A stretch of DNA of 64,000 nucleotides from Eurosta solidaginis. Lineage: Eukaryota; Arthropoda; Insecta; Diptera; Tephritidae. The first letter of the stretch is position 1; every line of letters begins with the position of its first letter. Location: contig NC_090319.1 of NCBI RefSeq assembly GCF_040869045.1, positions 358,687,739 through 358,751,738 of the forward strand. Direction: 5' to 3'. Both the position numbers and the translations under genes were made by a program. The notes beneath the pieces were generated by a model. It searched no databases. It worked only from the letters and a program-made list of their open reading frames with translations, and was not told where the DNA came from. Below, piece by piece: positions 20,762 through 31,827 of the stretch.

Positions 20762-20818
20762 TATCCTACATCAATTTTTCGTGGCGCCGCAACTGTGTTT
20801 TACTGTTAAATATTGATA

Positions 20819-20856
20819 TGGCCACACCGTGGTGCCAGGCAAAAACATCAGCTGTC
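20819..20856 (+). promoter_or_regulatory. Candidate Yif1 core promoter motifs
   Basis: Between the MITE and the Yif1 ATG, tggccacacc (20819-20828) resembles the fly Motif-1 type core element (ggtcacac) and atcagctgtc (20847-20856) resembles the E-box-like Motif 5 (cagctg). Both are typical of TATA-less housekeeping promoters in Drosophila. No TATA box is convincing here. Assignment rests on position and motif resemblance only. Confidence 0.35.
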
Positions 20857-20953
20857 AGCGGAATTGTCAAAGTTTCTTATTGGTGATGTGTACTAGTTCA
20901 AATAGTTGAAGAAATTTTAAAATTATTCATATATAATTTCATAATAAGACAAA

Positions 20954-22706
20954 ATGAACTATAACCCCAATGTTGGGATAAGGAACCGTAAGTTGGAATA
21001 CTGTAAGGATGAAAAATGCGCAAGTACATTGAGTGCAGCCACTTTGACACAGCAAGCGAATATAGCAATCGGGGGAAACTTGTTCCGTGACCAAGGGGTT
21101 GACATCTTTTTTATTGTTTTGTTTAAATATACTAACTTAAAGTAGAGTTGCAAACATAACATAGTTTGTGAGTTTCTTTATTTTATGTAGCATTTACTGT
21201 TGCGTGTTTTCGTCTTGCATTTTAAATTGCGATACTTATCTAACTCCATTAAATTTACTCAACCAAACTATTAAATAAATTGTTTTATGCGAAAAGCACA
21301 AGGTCCATCCCGCAAGCCAAAACGCGTCAGTGATGTGAACGCAATGGGACCCGCAGCACCGATGAGCTATATGCAGCAGCCATCAGCCACTGCGCCAACA
21401 ATGCAAATACCAAGTTCCACACCTAGTGTAGCTTACGGCATTGGAACTCCTGTACCCACCACTGCTATAGGTGGCTTCAACACAGAACCCGTACAAATGA
21501 CAAATCAAACTTATGGCTATGCAGCAGCAGCACATACATCCTCGCAATCATCATCATTTGTTTCTGCTGATTCAGGTCAGCAAGCTCAATTTGGCGCAAA
21601 TGTAGGAATGGGTGCACCTGTAGGCATGAATGTACCGCCAAATGTGCAAGCACAGTTTCAAAGTGGTATACCACAATTAGCAATGTTTCAACAGCCAATT
21701 GTACAGGATATGGCCATGCAATATGGGCAACGTTTGGCTGATCAAGGCAAGCAAATTGTCGAGAATCAATTTGAAAAATGGGTTCCAGTAGCCAAATTGA
21801 AATATTATTTCGCAGTGGACAACAGATATGTAATCAATAAATTACGCTTACTTTTTTTTCCATTTATGCACAGGGTATATATAGAAAAATAATCTAATAC
21901 CACAAAATACTAAATTTATATGATTTTTCTTAGGACTGGTCATTAAAGTATGATCAAGAGAATCCTGTGCAGCCACGCTATGATATTAATGCTCCAGATT
22001 TGTACATCCCAACAATGGCGTATATAACGTATGTGGTTGTCGCAGGTCTCATGTTGGGCATGCAAAAGCGTTTTACACCCGAACAATTAGGCATACAGGC
22101 ATCAAGCGCGTTGGCTTACAGCATTTTTGAATTGATTGTCTATTCGATAACTCTTTATGTTGTGAATATAAAAACAAGTTTGAAAACTTTGGATTTGGTG
22201 GCATTTGCTGGTTATAAATTTGTTATAATAGTAGCAGCATTAGTTGTAAGCGCATTTTTTCATGGTGTTGGCTATTATGGGGCCCTACTCTACAGCAGCC
22301 TGACGTTGGGCTTCTTTTTGGTAAGTTACATGAAGTATGTAAAATTCAAAGAATTTATATAAATATGTATATAGTAGTTATATCCAGCTGTTGGTTGAAA
22401 CTCGGTCTCTTCAATACTCTAAAGCAATTTTTATATTTCACCCTTATTTACTTTCATGTTTTTTCACAGCTTCGCACATTAAAGACTAAAGTGCTGCATG
22501 ATGCGGCACCAGCAACCAATAGTGGTGCAATCAATTATGATCCCTATGGTAATCCGCAACAACTTGATTATACCGGTGGCCGAAAACGAAAACTATATTT
22601 TCTCTTTCTCATCGTATGTGGCCAAGCATTCTTATCATTTCTATTATCAAAGCATTTGTATTTTCCGGATCCTGTTACTTTAGATATTCGAAATACACAA
22701 TTTTAA
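20954..22706 (+). CDS. Yif1: Yif1 family protein (ER-Golgi trafficking), four coding exons
   Basis: Coding exons are 20954-20987, 21297-21874, 21934-22320 and 22470-22706, predicting about 411 residues. Donors are gtaagt, gtatat and gtaagt; acceptors end gaaaag, cttag and cacag, and all phases join cleanly (phase 1 at the first junction, 0 at the others). The start MNYNPNVGIRN is typical for the insect protein. Residues about 1-165 are a Gln/Pro/Ala-rich cytosolic N-terminus. VAKLKYYFAVDNRYV marks entry into the conserved YIF1 domain. About five hydrophobic segments follow (near 228-248, 263-282, 290-313, 318-335, 378-400). YIF1 proteins bind Yip1/YIPF partners and act in ER-to-Golgi membrane traffic; this is known for the family, not shown here. 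A polyadenylation signal aataaa is at 22998. The duplicated unit begins inside exon 2 at 21409. Confidence 0.93.
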
Positions 22707-22997
22707 TAATTTACTGTGGTTATTTTATTGTTATACAAAATCCCCACACCAAACCAGTGTGCCTGCACATGTTTCGAGAAAAGTTTTATTTCTTATCTAT
22801 AATTTAGGAAACTCAAAATAATTCATATTTTATTTAATTTGTAATATTGTACTAATATGTAAAACGAGAAACAAAAACAGTTGTAACTATGTAAACTAAA
22901 TTATGTACATCTAAAACGTATATATGTGTATGTAACGTGTATAATTTTAATTAAAAGTTAAAAACGAGTAGCAAGAACAAAAGCTGAATTTTTATAC

Positions 22998-23003
22998 AAT
23001 AAA
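22998..23003 (+). terminator. Yif1 polyadenylation signal
   Basis: A canonical aataaa lies 292 bases after the Yif1 stop codon, just upstream of the MITE at 23024. It is duplicated at 42057-42062. Confidence 0.6.
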
Positions 23004-23023
23004 ACAAGAAAAAATATTAGAGC

Positions 23024-23389
23024 AAGAGCCCGTAACCGCCATACCTTTGTCTTTTTATAAAAAGGTGGAATTTCTTCAGCGCATGATTAGTGGCTATAGA
23101 AATTATCGTGCACATAATTAGAGAAAGAAGGGACCGTACTTTCGTCATTTTATAAGAGCTAATTTTTATATTGTCTTCGAAACGATATTAAAAGTCATAG
23201 TGACTTTGTCCCGCCATACACATTTGTGTCCGTCAATGATGCCAACGGCTTCTAGTATAAGGTCTATTGTTTTGCACCACATCAGCTAAAGCTTCACAGT
23301 ATACCACCATTCCTACTTCAGATGGAAGTACGAGCGCACGAAATATTAGCTTTTACAAAAAGACGAAGGTCTGTCAGTCACGGGCTCTT
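23024..23389. mobile_element. MITE with ~38-bp terminal inverted repeats, downstream of Yif1 (copy A)
   Basis: The left end aagagcccgtaaccgccata and the right end (complement reads aagagcccgtgactgacaga) share further bases through cttcgtctttt. It is 366 bp long and non-coding. It starts about 20 bp after the Yif1 aataaa, so it may influence where transcripts end. Confidence 0.75.
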
Positions 23390-23591
23390 AGGCTATGAGT
23401 AGTTGAGCACTGAATCGAAATGAGTAATCTCCAAGCAGTGATTACTAATTTCTCATGCAAATATACATACATACATTTATTCTAAATTCAATTCCATACA
23501 TTTAAGCATATTTTTGTTAGCGAATTGCATGAATAAAAAATTACTGAATATTTTAACAAATAACGGCAGTTATTGATTATGAGATGAAATC
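23390..23591. other. Unassigned spacer
   Basis: AT-rich, with nothing recognised. Confidence 0.3.
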
Positions 23592-24270
23592 TTAATATAT
23601 ATCTGCATTCAGCAGTGAAAGAAAATAGTAACGAGTTTTTGAGTTAAGTTCGAGGGACTTCATGATTTTGTTACAGCTCTGAACTTCTGGTACAACTGCG
23701 GCTGCGTGCTCGCCGAAATGTAGATTCAGATCAAACGTCAATCCCAGTATTTTGGGTGTTGGGCTTTGGTAGCGTAATGCCATCGACGTGGATGTCCACT
23801 ATTGTTGGCATTTGCCACGTCCACATGGCCTCCTTAAGCACTGCGGCGCTGGTGGATATATTAGACGCGCTGTGTTTATGTTTGAGTGTTAGTCTATTGC
23901 TTGTCTTGGATTTGCTAATGCTACACGTCTTGCCGGCAGAAAGTGCTCGCGTATTTTCCGCATCCGATATGAAGGCAATGAATATTTTTTCATTGTGCTT
24001 AATCGGGTTCAAAAGGACTTTACGGTTGGCCATAGCTTACCAACACCGGCAGAGAAGTTATAGTTCTCTCATTTCGCTCCGTTGTGATTGTTCAGGATGG
24101 CGGTCGTCCGGTCTTGCTGTCTCACAAGGTCACACTGTCTTGTTAAACTTGCGGGCTCCGTTAGTATTCCGGAATTCGTCCATCTTGAAAAAAGCAAGCC
24201 GACGTGGATTCAATGACCTTTCAAAAAGCGCATTACCTTTGACGCACATCAGTCGTGATTGGTAGGGCAT
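23592..24270 (-). pseudogene. Jockey-like LINE reverse-transcriptase fragment (copy A)
   Basis: Two minus-strand frames carry pieces of a non-LTR reverse transcriptase. One reads KILGLTFDLNLHFGEHAAAV (RT region after the catalytic motif) followed by VQSCNKIMKSL. The other reads VKSLLNPIKHNEKIFIAF (linker before the RT) and IVDIHVDGITLPKP. They are out of order relative to a full element, implying internal deletion plus frameshifts. The plus-strand 169-codon frame over the same bases is its antisense shadow. Confidence 0.65.
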
Positions 24271-24480
24271 CAGTTGGGTTCTCCAGCTACAAATGTTTTA
24301 AAAAATGACAGGGTCCGCGAATGCTGGGATACGTACCACCTGGGATTCGAGGGGTTGTGTAGCGCAACCCTCTCAACGGGTTGCCAGCTCAATATATAGC
24401 TTCTCTAACCCAACTGTCAACCTCACCTTCCCGTGGCAAATCCTGTTTCATTAACAGACGAGGCTCTGGCGAGCCCAAGC
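24271..24480. other. Unassigned repeat-like sequence
   Basis: It lies between two LINE-related pieces and is probably part of a retroelement untranslated region (it runs directly into the next feature). No protein is recognised. Confidence 0.35.
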
Positions 24481-24690
24481 TCCTCATGAAACTAGTGGGT
24501 GGGGAGGGAGGGATGGCCTTGTAGGTTTAATGTGGCCATATAAATCGTTTCCAAGATGGTCGGGCTAGTACCTTGGTGCTTCGTTACCGGAACGTACCGG
24601 ATCTATATTCGGCAAAGGACCATCAACATCGATAACGCTCCCCAAAGCCTTCGGGGAGTGTCTTTATTGTTAATACAACAACATACGTAC
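24481..24690 (+). repeat. Retroposon 3' tail: hairpin plus (CAA)n-like end (copy A)
   Basis: It has a G-rich gggtggggagggagggatgg run, then accggaacgtaccggat, a strong hairpin ctccccaaagccttcgggga, and an end in ttaatacaacaacat. A diverged piece recurs at about 25160-25280. It is likely a SINE or LINE 3' untranslated tail. Confidence 0.5.
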
Positions 24691-24878
24691 CACTTTTACA
24701 CGTGACATGAGTGTGAACCCCCTAAAATAAATCCTTTCCGATATGCGCATAAAAACTATTTTTCTGGGCCGAGGTTAGGTTCAACACCTCCCTGGAGCAA
24801 GAAAGTTTGAATCAAGTCCGCTGCAAGGATCTGCTCTGAGGATGACAACTTATAGGAGGGACGCTAGAGTGAATTGTC

Positions 24879-25085
24879 GTGTTGGGTACCAGCATTAACG
24901 TATACAAATTTGGTAACACAAAAGTTAAACATGCTTTATGCTACCCACTGTTAGCGATTCAAAAACCATGGGTGGGACACTTCAATACACATGCATCTGC
25001 AATTGCCTCCAAAGTACAAAATTGCGAAAAAATCTTCAAGTATTTACAGGCAGCAATTTTGGAACTGACAAAGAAACGTAGCTAG
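24879..25085 (+). pseudogene. LINE reverse-transcriptase scrap, plus strand (copy A)
   Basis: It contains VGHFNTHASAIASKVQNCEK, the same RT region as the minus-strand fragment at 23592 (compare FGEHAAAVVPEVQSCNK), then a degraded tail. It represents a second, independent Jockey-type insertion. Confidence 0.55.
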
Positions 25086-25465
25086 CGACACACAAGCGAG
25101 AGCTCAGCATTTTGAATGTCCACAGTATGTTTCGTTATGACACCCGAACACCATTTGCCTAGAAGGTTTAAGGTCATATTAATCGTTTCCCGAAATGGTC
25201 GGACTAGTATTTTAATTGTGCTTGTTACCGGAACGTACCGGATCTATATCCGGCACGTCTTTACCATTAATACAACAACACAGGAATATTCAAGCCCAAA
25301 AAGCAAAATTTAATGCTGACTCGGCACTTTCTGCTGAATTTTGTCAATCCGGGACATCCTAGCAGGCAACTGATTTATGCAGCTACACCGCACAAGCAAA
25401 TAAGAGGCATCTCTGTAAACAATACGGTATCCGGAAATACAGAAGTCTATTTGATCCCTAGAAAC

Positions 25466-27235
25466 CCGGGGCGTAATAAAGGAAGGTGTTTTGGGGACAA
25501 AACCCCCTCCGAAATATTAGTAGTTTCGTAAAAAATTGATTTGATATACATTTCAATTTCAAAGGAATCGATAAATCTTTCGCTCCATCGTCGAAATAAT
25601 AATTTTCATCGGCAGGCAAGAAATAGCTTAAAGAGGGCATCGTGACTCTGGTCCTATATCGCTCGAGACTCCTCTCCATAATGATGGTAACTTCAGATCT
25701 TTATTAAGATTTCGGATGAATGCTGGTGATCACACATTGAAGCAACATTTACTTCAAAACGCCACATTGAAAATTCGCGTCACATCTTACACGAGTCCAC
25801 AGATTCAGAATGAACTCATCGAAATTTGCGAGCACATAATTCTTGAAAAGATTGTTGCAAAAATTAACGCAAGCGAATGCTGCACTATACTCGCAGATAG
25901 AACAACCGACATTAGTGGCGTGGAACAATACTCACTGTGGTTGCGTTATACTGAAAAAACTGCAGATGGTATAATTTGGAGAGAAGATTTCCTACAGTTC
26001 ATCCCGATCGAAGATTTCTCTGGTAGGGACTTTCTTCGTCATTGATAAATATTTTAAAGAAGCTGAAGATGAACCTGGAGTTTTTGGTTTCGGATACGAC
26101 GGTGCAGCTGCAATGAAGTGGAGAATGGAATGGTTGGTTGTGCTGCTGCAGTGATGGAGAAGTATCCGTCTCCACTTTATGTACATTTCGGAAGCCATTC
26201 CTTGAATTTGGCGATTGATGAAGCGTGCTCCATTTCTCTCATAAGAAACTGTCTTGGGTCCATAAAGCAGATAATTTCTTTCTTCAGACCTTCAGCAAAA
26301 CGCGAAGCTATTCTCAAGGATGCCGTCGATACTTTGAACTATCCAACAAAGACAGAACTTTTGAAGCGATTGTGATGAGGGAAAAGACTAAGCCAAAGTT
26401 CAAAGAAATGTTTCTTGATGCTAAAGAATTAGCTGAATCTATCGGAGAGAAGATTGAAGTTCCTAGGATTATGAGTCGTCAAAAAAATCGAGAAAACTAC
26501 GAAAACAGCTCATCAGAAGAATATTTTCGCATATTAATATTCATCCCTTTCATCGATCACTTCATATCTTCAGTGTCTAACAGATTTTCCAAGCATAAAA
26601 ACACATTGTCCATTATTGAAAATGTCATTCCCGATAAATTTGTCAGAAAAGTAGGTGAAAACGTTTCTGAAACGGACGAAATAATAATGGATCAGTGGCT
26701 AGCACTTACTGGAACAGCGGTATCTATGGTGACAAATGAAGTCCTACTATGGAGACAACGTTGGGTTGGAGCAGAAGATCGCCCAAAGACATTCATCGAC
26801 GCATTAAATCTTTGTAATCAAGAGTTTTTTCCACACGTTTTCAAGTTTTTGGAGTTTGGAGCCACGTTAGCTGTAACCATTGCCAGCAGTGAACGAAGTT
26901 TTTTAACATTGAGGGGTTTGAAAAATTGGATAAGGAATTCAACCGGAGAAGATAGGCTAAATGGACTTGCCCTATTAAGTATCAATAGAAATATTGATAT
27001 GACAGTGGAAAAAGTCAATGGCCGATACGCTCAAAAACAGAGGAAAATCAATTTGTTATTTTGCTTTTTACTATTAATTATTACAACAACATTTTCAATA
27101 ATTGGATAACTGAATAAATACAATACTATTTCCTCCCAATAACATTATTCCATACAATAAGTACTTATCATCACTTAACAAAATTAGAATTTTAAATTTT
27201 GTGAACCCCCGGATAATTCTTTTACTACGCCACTG
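25466..27235 (+). mobile_element. hAT element (DUF4371/ZMYM-type transposase), decayed, 1770 bp (copy A)
   Basis: It is bounded by a perfect 8-bp target duplication ctagaaac (25458-25465 and 27236-27243). The 15-bp ends ccggggcgtaataaa and cagtggcgtagtaaa (the latter as complement of the right end) match at most positions, a hAT-like terminus. The target duplication is diagnostic of hAT-type integration. It contains one degraded transposase gene and no other content. Confidence 0.88.
25716..27109 (+). pseudogene. hAT transposase, DUF4371 plus dimerisation domain, frameshifted (copy A)
   Basis: Three open pieces (25716-26045, 26118-26375, 26225-27109) read through one transposase of the DUF4371 / 'zinc finger MYM / P52rIPK-like' hAT group. 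The first has HLLQNATLKIRV and ILADRTTDISGVEQYSLWLR, where the family has LxDETTDxS, so the acidic catalytic residue is replaced by Arg. The second carries YVHFGSHSLNLAIDEAC. The last ends with the hAT C-terminal dimerisation block, GATLAVTIASSERSFLTLRG and LNGLALLSINR. There are a stop and at least one frameshift. The copy B version shares the same breaks, so they predate the duplication. Confidence 0.85.
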
Positions 27236-27264
27236 CTAGAAACATGCCTGGGTTAAACTCGTAC

Positions 27265-27268
27265 TTAA
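27265..27268. other. Empty piggyBac target site (TTAA)
   Basis: This uninterrupted ttaa corresponds exactly to the site occupied by piggyBac in copy B (46276-46279 and 48678-48681). Confidence 0.95.
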
Positions 27269-27698
27269 CCATACTCAACTACAAAACACACAATGGGCGC
27301 TTTGATCAAACACAACTTTTTACAAATTGTGGAGTGATAACTTTATCAACGTACCGATGAGTATTTTTCATCCACTTAACGGTTTGGATAGTGAAGAAAT
27401 ACTCGGCCCTTTCGCAACTTAAAGGATTTTTTTCTTATCTTGCTCTGTTGCCAGTCTCCACATATTGGTCTATAGGCGCGGCGGCGGCGCGGCGCGTTAC
27501 TATATTTTCCTACTGATTTAAGACTGTGTATGCCGTTTATTGTTCATGTCGAAAATTGGTCCTATATGGTTGAACTGGGTATCAACGGATGAACATCACT
27601 GCCAGTAATAAGAATCAAATTGCCACTGCTACAAAAACAACAACAGAATCAAATTGCGAAATTGAACTCTTTCTGTCCGTTCAAAAGTTATTTAAAAC

Positions 27699-29037
27699 AA
27701 GTAAGGGTTTCAAAGTTCGGGTGTAACCGAACATTATATACTCAGCGTGTGCTTCAAATGTACAGTTAATTTCAGATAAATTACTTTTCTATATTACACG
27801 TGGCACCACTCATTTAAAAAAAATTTCTTCCAATTTCCTCTTACAATAAAACTTGGTAAGTGAAGAGTGGCGGCCACCGTGGTGTGATGGTAGCGTCTCC
27901 GCCTACCACAAGTTTTTCTACACGCAAATTGGACACTGCTACAAGAACAACAACAACGAAAATTGGAAGAGAAGCTCTTCCTAAAATCTCTTCGGAGATG
28001 ACCTCCTTACCTTTATTTTTATTTAAGTTAAATACCGTTGACACAATACTATTTTTTGCTAAGATATATATGATTTGCACACAGAGTATATTAACTTTGA
28101 TTGGATAACGGTTGGTTGTACAGGTATAAAGGAATCGAAATCATCAGTATCGAAAAAAATTTGATTGAGCCATGTCCGTCCGTCCGTCTGTCCGTTAACA
28201 CGATAACTTTAGTAAATATTGAGATATCTTCACCAAATAAGGTACACGAGCTTACTTGGACCCAGAATAGATTGGTATTGAAAATGAGCGAAGTCGGATA
28301 ATAACCACGCCCACTTTATATATATATAACATTTTGGAAAACACAAAAAACCTGATTATTTAGTAAATAATACACCTAGAATGTTAAAATTTGACGTGTG
28401 GACTGAGGGTAGAGGGTGCCTTTACTATAAGGACTGTTTTGAAGAAAAATTAAGGAAATCGGTTAAGGACCCACTTTTATATAAAAGATTTTTAAAACGG
28501 TCGTGGACGAATAAAATAAGCTATATCTTTCAAAAAAGGGCTTTATATCAATCGTATTTCATTTCCCAAGTGGATTTATAACAATAAATAGGAAAAACTT
28601 TAAATTAAAAAAATGGGTGTGGCACCGCCCCTTTTATGACTAAGTAATTTTCTATGTTTTGGAGCCATAACTCGAAGGAAAATTAACGGATCGTAATGAA
28701 ATTGTGTACACTTATTTTGCTTATAGCAGAGAATATTTCTAGAAAAATTGGACGGGATCGGTTAAAGACCATGGCAACTTAGATGTAAAACAAGTTTAAA
28801 AGGGTCGTAGTGTAGAATAATAAGCTATAACTTAGCATAAAATAGTTCTAAATCAATAATTATATCATTTATCAAGTTTTACTGTAATAGGAAATGTGGA
28901 GACATTTTTTTAAACGGGCTGTGCCACGTGTTTTGTAGAAGAGTAACTTATCTGAAATGAAATGTACAATTGAAGCTCACGCTGAGTATATAATGTTCGG
29001 TTACACCCGAACTTAAACACCATTACTTGTTTTTTAT
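27699..29037. repeat. Dispersed repeat family A copy with a SINE inserted (copy A)
   Basis: It begins aacaagtaagggtttcaaag followed by the gttcgggtgtaaccgaac hairpin, and ends with the same terminus inverted (near 28998-29037). The two ends mirror each other for about 100 bp. The interior has gggcgtgg/ccacgcccac boxes and a tccgtccgtc run. No coding content is seen. Confidence 0.65.
27870..28026 (+). repeat. tRNA-derived SINE, internally deleted (copy A)
   Basis: The head gtggtgtgatggtagcgt resembles a tRNA A-box region; no good B box remains. It then jumps through ctgctacaagaacaacaaca to the 3' body shared with the SINE copy at 692-850 (gagaagctcttcctaaaatc). The 39535 copy carries the same 3' body but is cut off on the 5' side. 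Confidence 0.6.
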
Positions 29038-29572
29038 TTAGAACACATATAGTACTAGGAGTAACGTTCCTGCCAAATTTCATCATGATATCTTCAACGA
29101 CTGCCAAATTACAGCTTACAAAACTTTTAAACTACCTTGTTTTAAAAGTGGGCGGTGCCACGCAATTGCACTTGTTTTCTATTCTGCGTAATAAGTTCAG
29201 CCCACTCCCCAAGTTTCATCGCTTTATCTGTCTTTGGTAATGAATTATCGCATTTTTTCGGGTTTTCGAAATTTTCAGTATCGAAAAAAATGGGCGTGGT
29301 TACAGTCCTATTTCATTCATTTTAAATCTGAGATGAGTGCCAAGGAACTAACATATCAAATTTCATTAAGATAGCTCAAAATTTACTCAAGTTATCGTGT
29401 TTACGTACAGATGGACGGACGGACGGACATGGCTAAATGAATTTCTTTTTTTGCCCAGATCATTTTGATATATAGAAGTCTATATCTATCTCGATTAGTT
29501 TATGCCGTTACGGGGTACCCTTATGCGAACAAAATTAAGATACTCTGTGAGCTCTGCTCAGCTGAGTATAAA
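29038..29572. repeat. Dispersed repeat family A, second adjacent copy (copy A)
   Basis: It contains 'aacgttcctgccaaatttca', 'gatatcttcaacgactgcc', gggcggtgccacg and an acggacggacggacatgg run. It is broken by the LINE fragment that follows. Confidence 0.6.
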
Positions 29573-30580
29573 AAGTAGTAGTAGTAGCATATATTTATTT
29601 TTTCCAAAATCAGATACAGAGTATGACTTATGCTTTTGCGTAGATCGAAACACTTATATAAATAAATTAAAGTAGATGCTAGGGACAACAACAGAGTATG
29701 TTGTGTGTCGCACCACGTGTTAAATAAAATACTATCGAGGTACAAAAATTCCTTTAATAATAAGTCCCTAATTGTAAAGCTATCCGCGAGAAACTTGTCC
29801 AGAGCCGCGAAGTTAAATCCATTTAAATTGGCCATATCTAAAGTTCTTTCACCAAAGTAAAGGGAACGAATGTTGTTTTATATCGGACATGTGCCAATAA
29901 AGTAAAAAACGTCTTCTGGCTCCTGCAAGTTACATACTGTGCAAAGTGGAGACGATATGTTTTTATAGATTCTTGCGTTTAGATTCAACATACTTCCCCG
30001 TGCCAGGAGAATCGGACTGGCTGCATATGCACTGTAATCATCAGCGAAATACAAACTCTCCAACGGCACTAGGGCCGGTTAAAGGTCGTTTGTAGTAGAC
30101 TTCCGAGCCATTTCGAGGAATCTATTTGTATTATACTTAGCTAAGCGTTCTAAGAACGAGGAAGTGAAGGTATGTATATTAGCTGATGGCAATTGCGTAA
30201 TGAAAGGTAGATTGACGGTGTTAGCAAATTATTTCCAAGTGTTTATTCAAGAAACCTCCCAGGTTGGCAGTCTCCTCTGCTAGAATGCGCGGAAGTCTGT
30301 CATGTGATAGACTAAAGCAACGAGCGATATAGAACATGTGCAGGCGAAGTGTATGTAAATACGAGTATAGGGGCTGCAAGCCTCTTTCCAGATGCAACAT
30401 GTAGTTTGGCGTTTTAGAGGGAAGGAAGATCAGTTTCTTTACGAAAAATCTAAGAAGTTTCTCAACTTGGTCGAATTCGTTAACCCCCCATACCTGAGCA
30501 CCGTAAAACATAATAGAGCTGGAAGCAGCCTCCAATATTTTTTATCATCTGCAACAAACAGATGCGAGGGTTATTAATAT
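29573..30580 (-). mobile_element. 5'-truncated LINE, 3' end with (CTA)n tail (copy A)
   Basis: The minus strand reads the RT thumb region (ASSSIMFYGAQVWG, LLRFFVKKLIFLPSKTPNYM, LERGLQPLYSY), then an open C-terminus with a Cys-rich knuckle CTVCNLQEPEDVFYFIGTCP, in which the usual His is Tyr. The 3' end is followed by a tactactactact microsatellite, a common LINE tail. Stops and frameshifts interrupt the frame. The 5' part, including the catalytic YxDD region, is absent. Confidence 0.65.
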
Positions 30581-31065
30581 AGCTCAGCCACGTTGCGTTA
30601 ATAGCTTATGTGTCGCGGCTTTAATTTAGGTGGAAGAGGTAGAACGCGTGTAAGTGGGAGTACGAGAGAGTAAATTCGCGTTCTATCCGTAATTATTTGA
30701 AGGGTTATCCAATATACATATGGTGTATGGATTCCATATACATGCGCGGTTCCACAGGGGAGGAACTGGGGGAGAATGAGAAGGGAGTGGAGATTAAGGG
30801 TATAAGGAAAGGACAGGAATAAGGAGGAGAAATTGATGAAACAGTAGTAAAGTTGTAGTCCGTTCGATGATATAAAGAGTGACAGAGGGAAGGGAAGTCC
30901 AATTTTCAAATATAGGGCGGGAAAACATTTGCCGGCTACGCTAGTACACTGTTAAAAGTTTGAGCCTAATTATGAAACTGTATGACCAAACCAAATTTTG
31001 GTTCAAACTTAAATTCTACGTCTTCGTGAAAAAAGAGCTGTTTTACACGGCTATTTTATTTTTAT
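30581..31065. other. Unassigned intergenic DNA (copy A)
   Basis: It is purine-rich on the plus strand around 30740-30900 (gagggaagggaag-type runs). No supported gene; the minus-strand frames here are low-complexity translations. Confidence 0.35.
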
Positions 31066-31827
31066 AATCAGCGTGCTTTACACACAGAGTATATTAAGTT
31101 TGGTTGGATAACGATTTGTTGTACAGGTATAAAGGAATCGAGATATATATAAACATCAATATATCAAAATCATCAGTATCGAAAAAAAATTTTATGGAGC
31201 CATGTCCGTCCGTCCGTCGGTCCGTCGTTAACACGATAACTCGAGTAAATATTGAGACATCTTCACCAAATTTGGTACACGAACCCTCTGAACCCAGAAT
31301 AGATTGGTATTGAAAATGAGCGAAATGAACGGATGATAACCACGCCCACTTTTTCTATAAATAACATTTTGGAAAACACAAAAAACCTGATTAATTACTA
31401 TATGTAATATGTTGAAATTTGACATGTGAGACTCTTGATAAAAATTTGAAATTTTTTTTAAATGGGCGTGGCACTGCCCACTTGTGATAAAATCAATTTT
31501 ACATATATTATTAATCATAAATCAAAAATCGTTAAACCCATCGTAACAAAATACGGCAGAGAGGTTGCCTTTACTATAAGGGATGCTTTGAAGAAAAATT
31601 AACGAAATCGGTTAAGGACCACGACCAGTTTTATATAAAAGATTTTTAAAAGGGTCATGGACGAATAAAATAAGCTATATCTTTGCAAAAAAAGAGCTTT
31701 ATATCAATGGTATTTCTTTTCCCAAGTGGATTTATAACAATAAATAGGAAAGACTTCAAATTTTAAAAAATGGGCGTGGCACCGCCCCTTTTATGACTAA
31801 GAAATTTTCTATGTTTCAGGAACCATA
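31066..31827. repeat. Dispersed repeat family A, left part (copy A)
   Basis: It has cacagagtatatta, acaggtataaaggaatcgag, a tccgtccgtccgtcgg run and gggcgtggca boxes. It continues at 34819 after the LINE insertion. Confidence 0.65.

Noticed and set aside
20954..21145. 63-codon reading of Yif1 exon 1 into the intron
   Set aside because: The gtaagt donor at 20988 and phase-matched acceptor at 21297 show that this is exon 1 plus intron, not a separate small gene.
22365..22706. Independent gene starting at 22365
   Set aside because: The first part is intron; the coding part from 22470 is Yif1 exon 4.
23756..24265. 169-codon plus-strand frame
   Set aside because: It is the antisense of a LINE reverse-transcriptase fragment on the minus strand.
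27870..27910. tRNA gene
   Set aside because: Only an A-box-like head remains with no acceptor stem, anticodon arm or B box; it is a SINE head.
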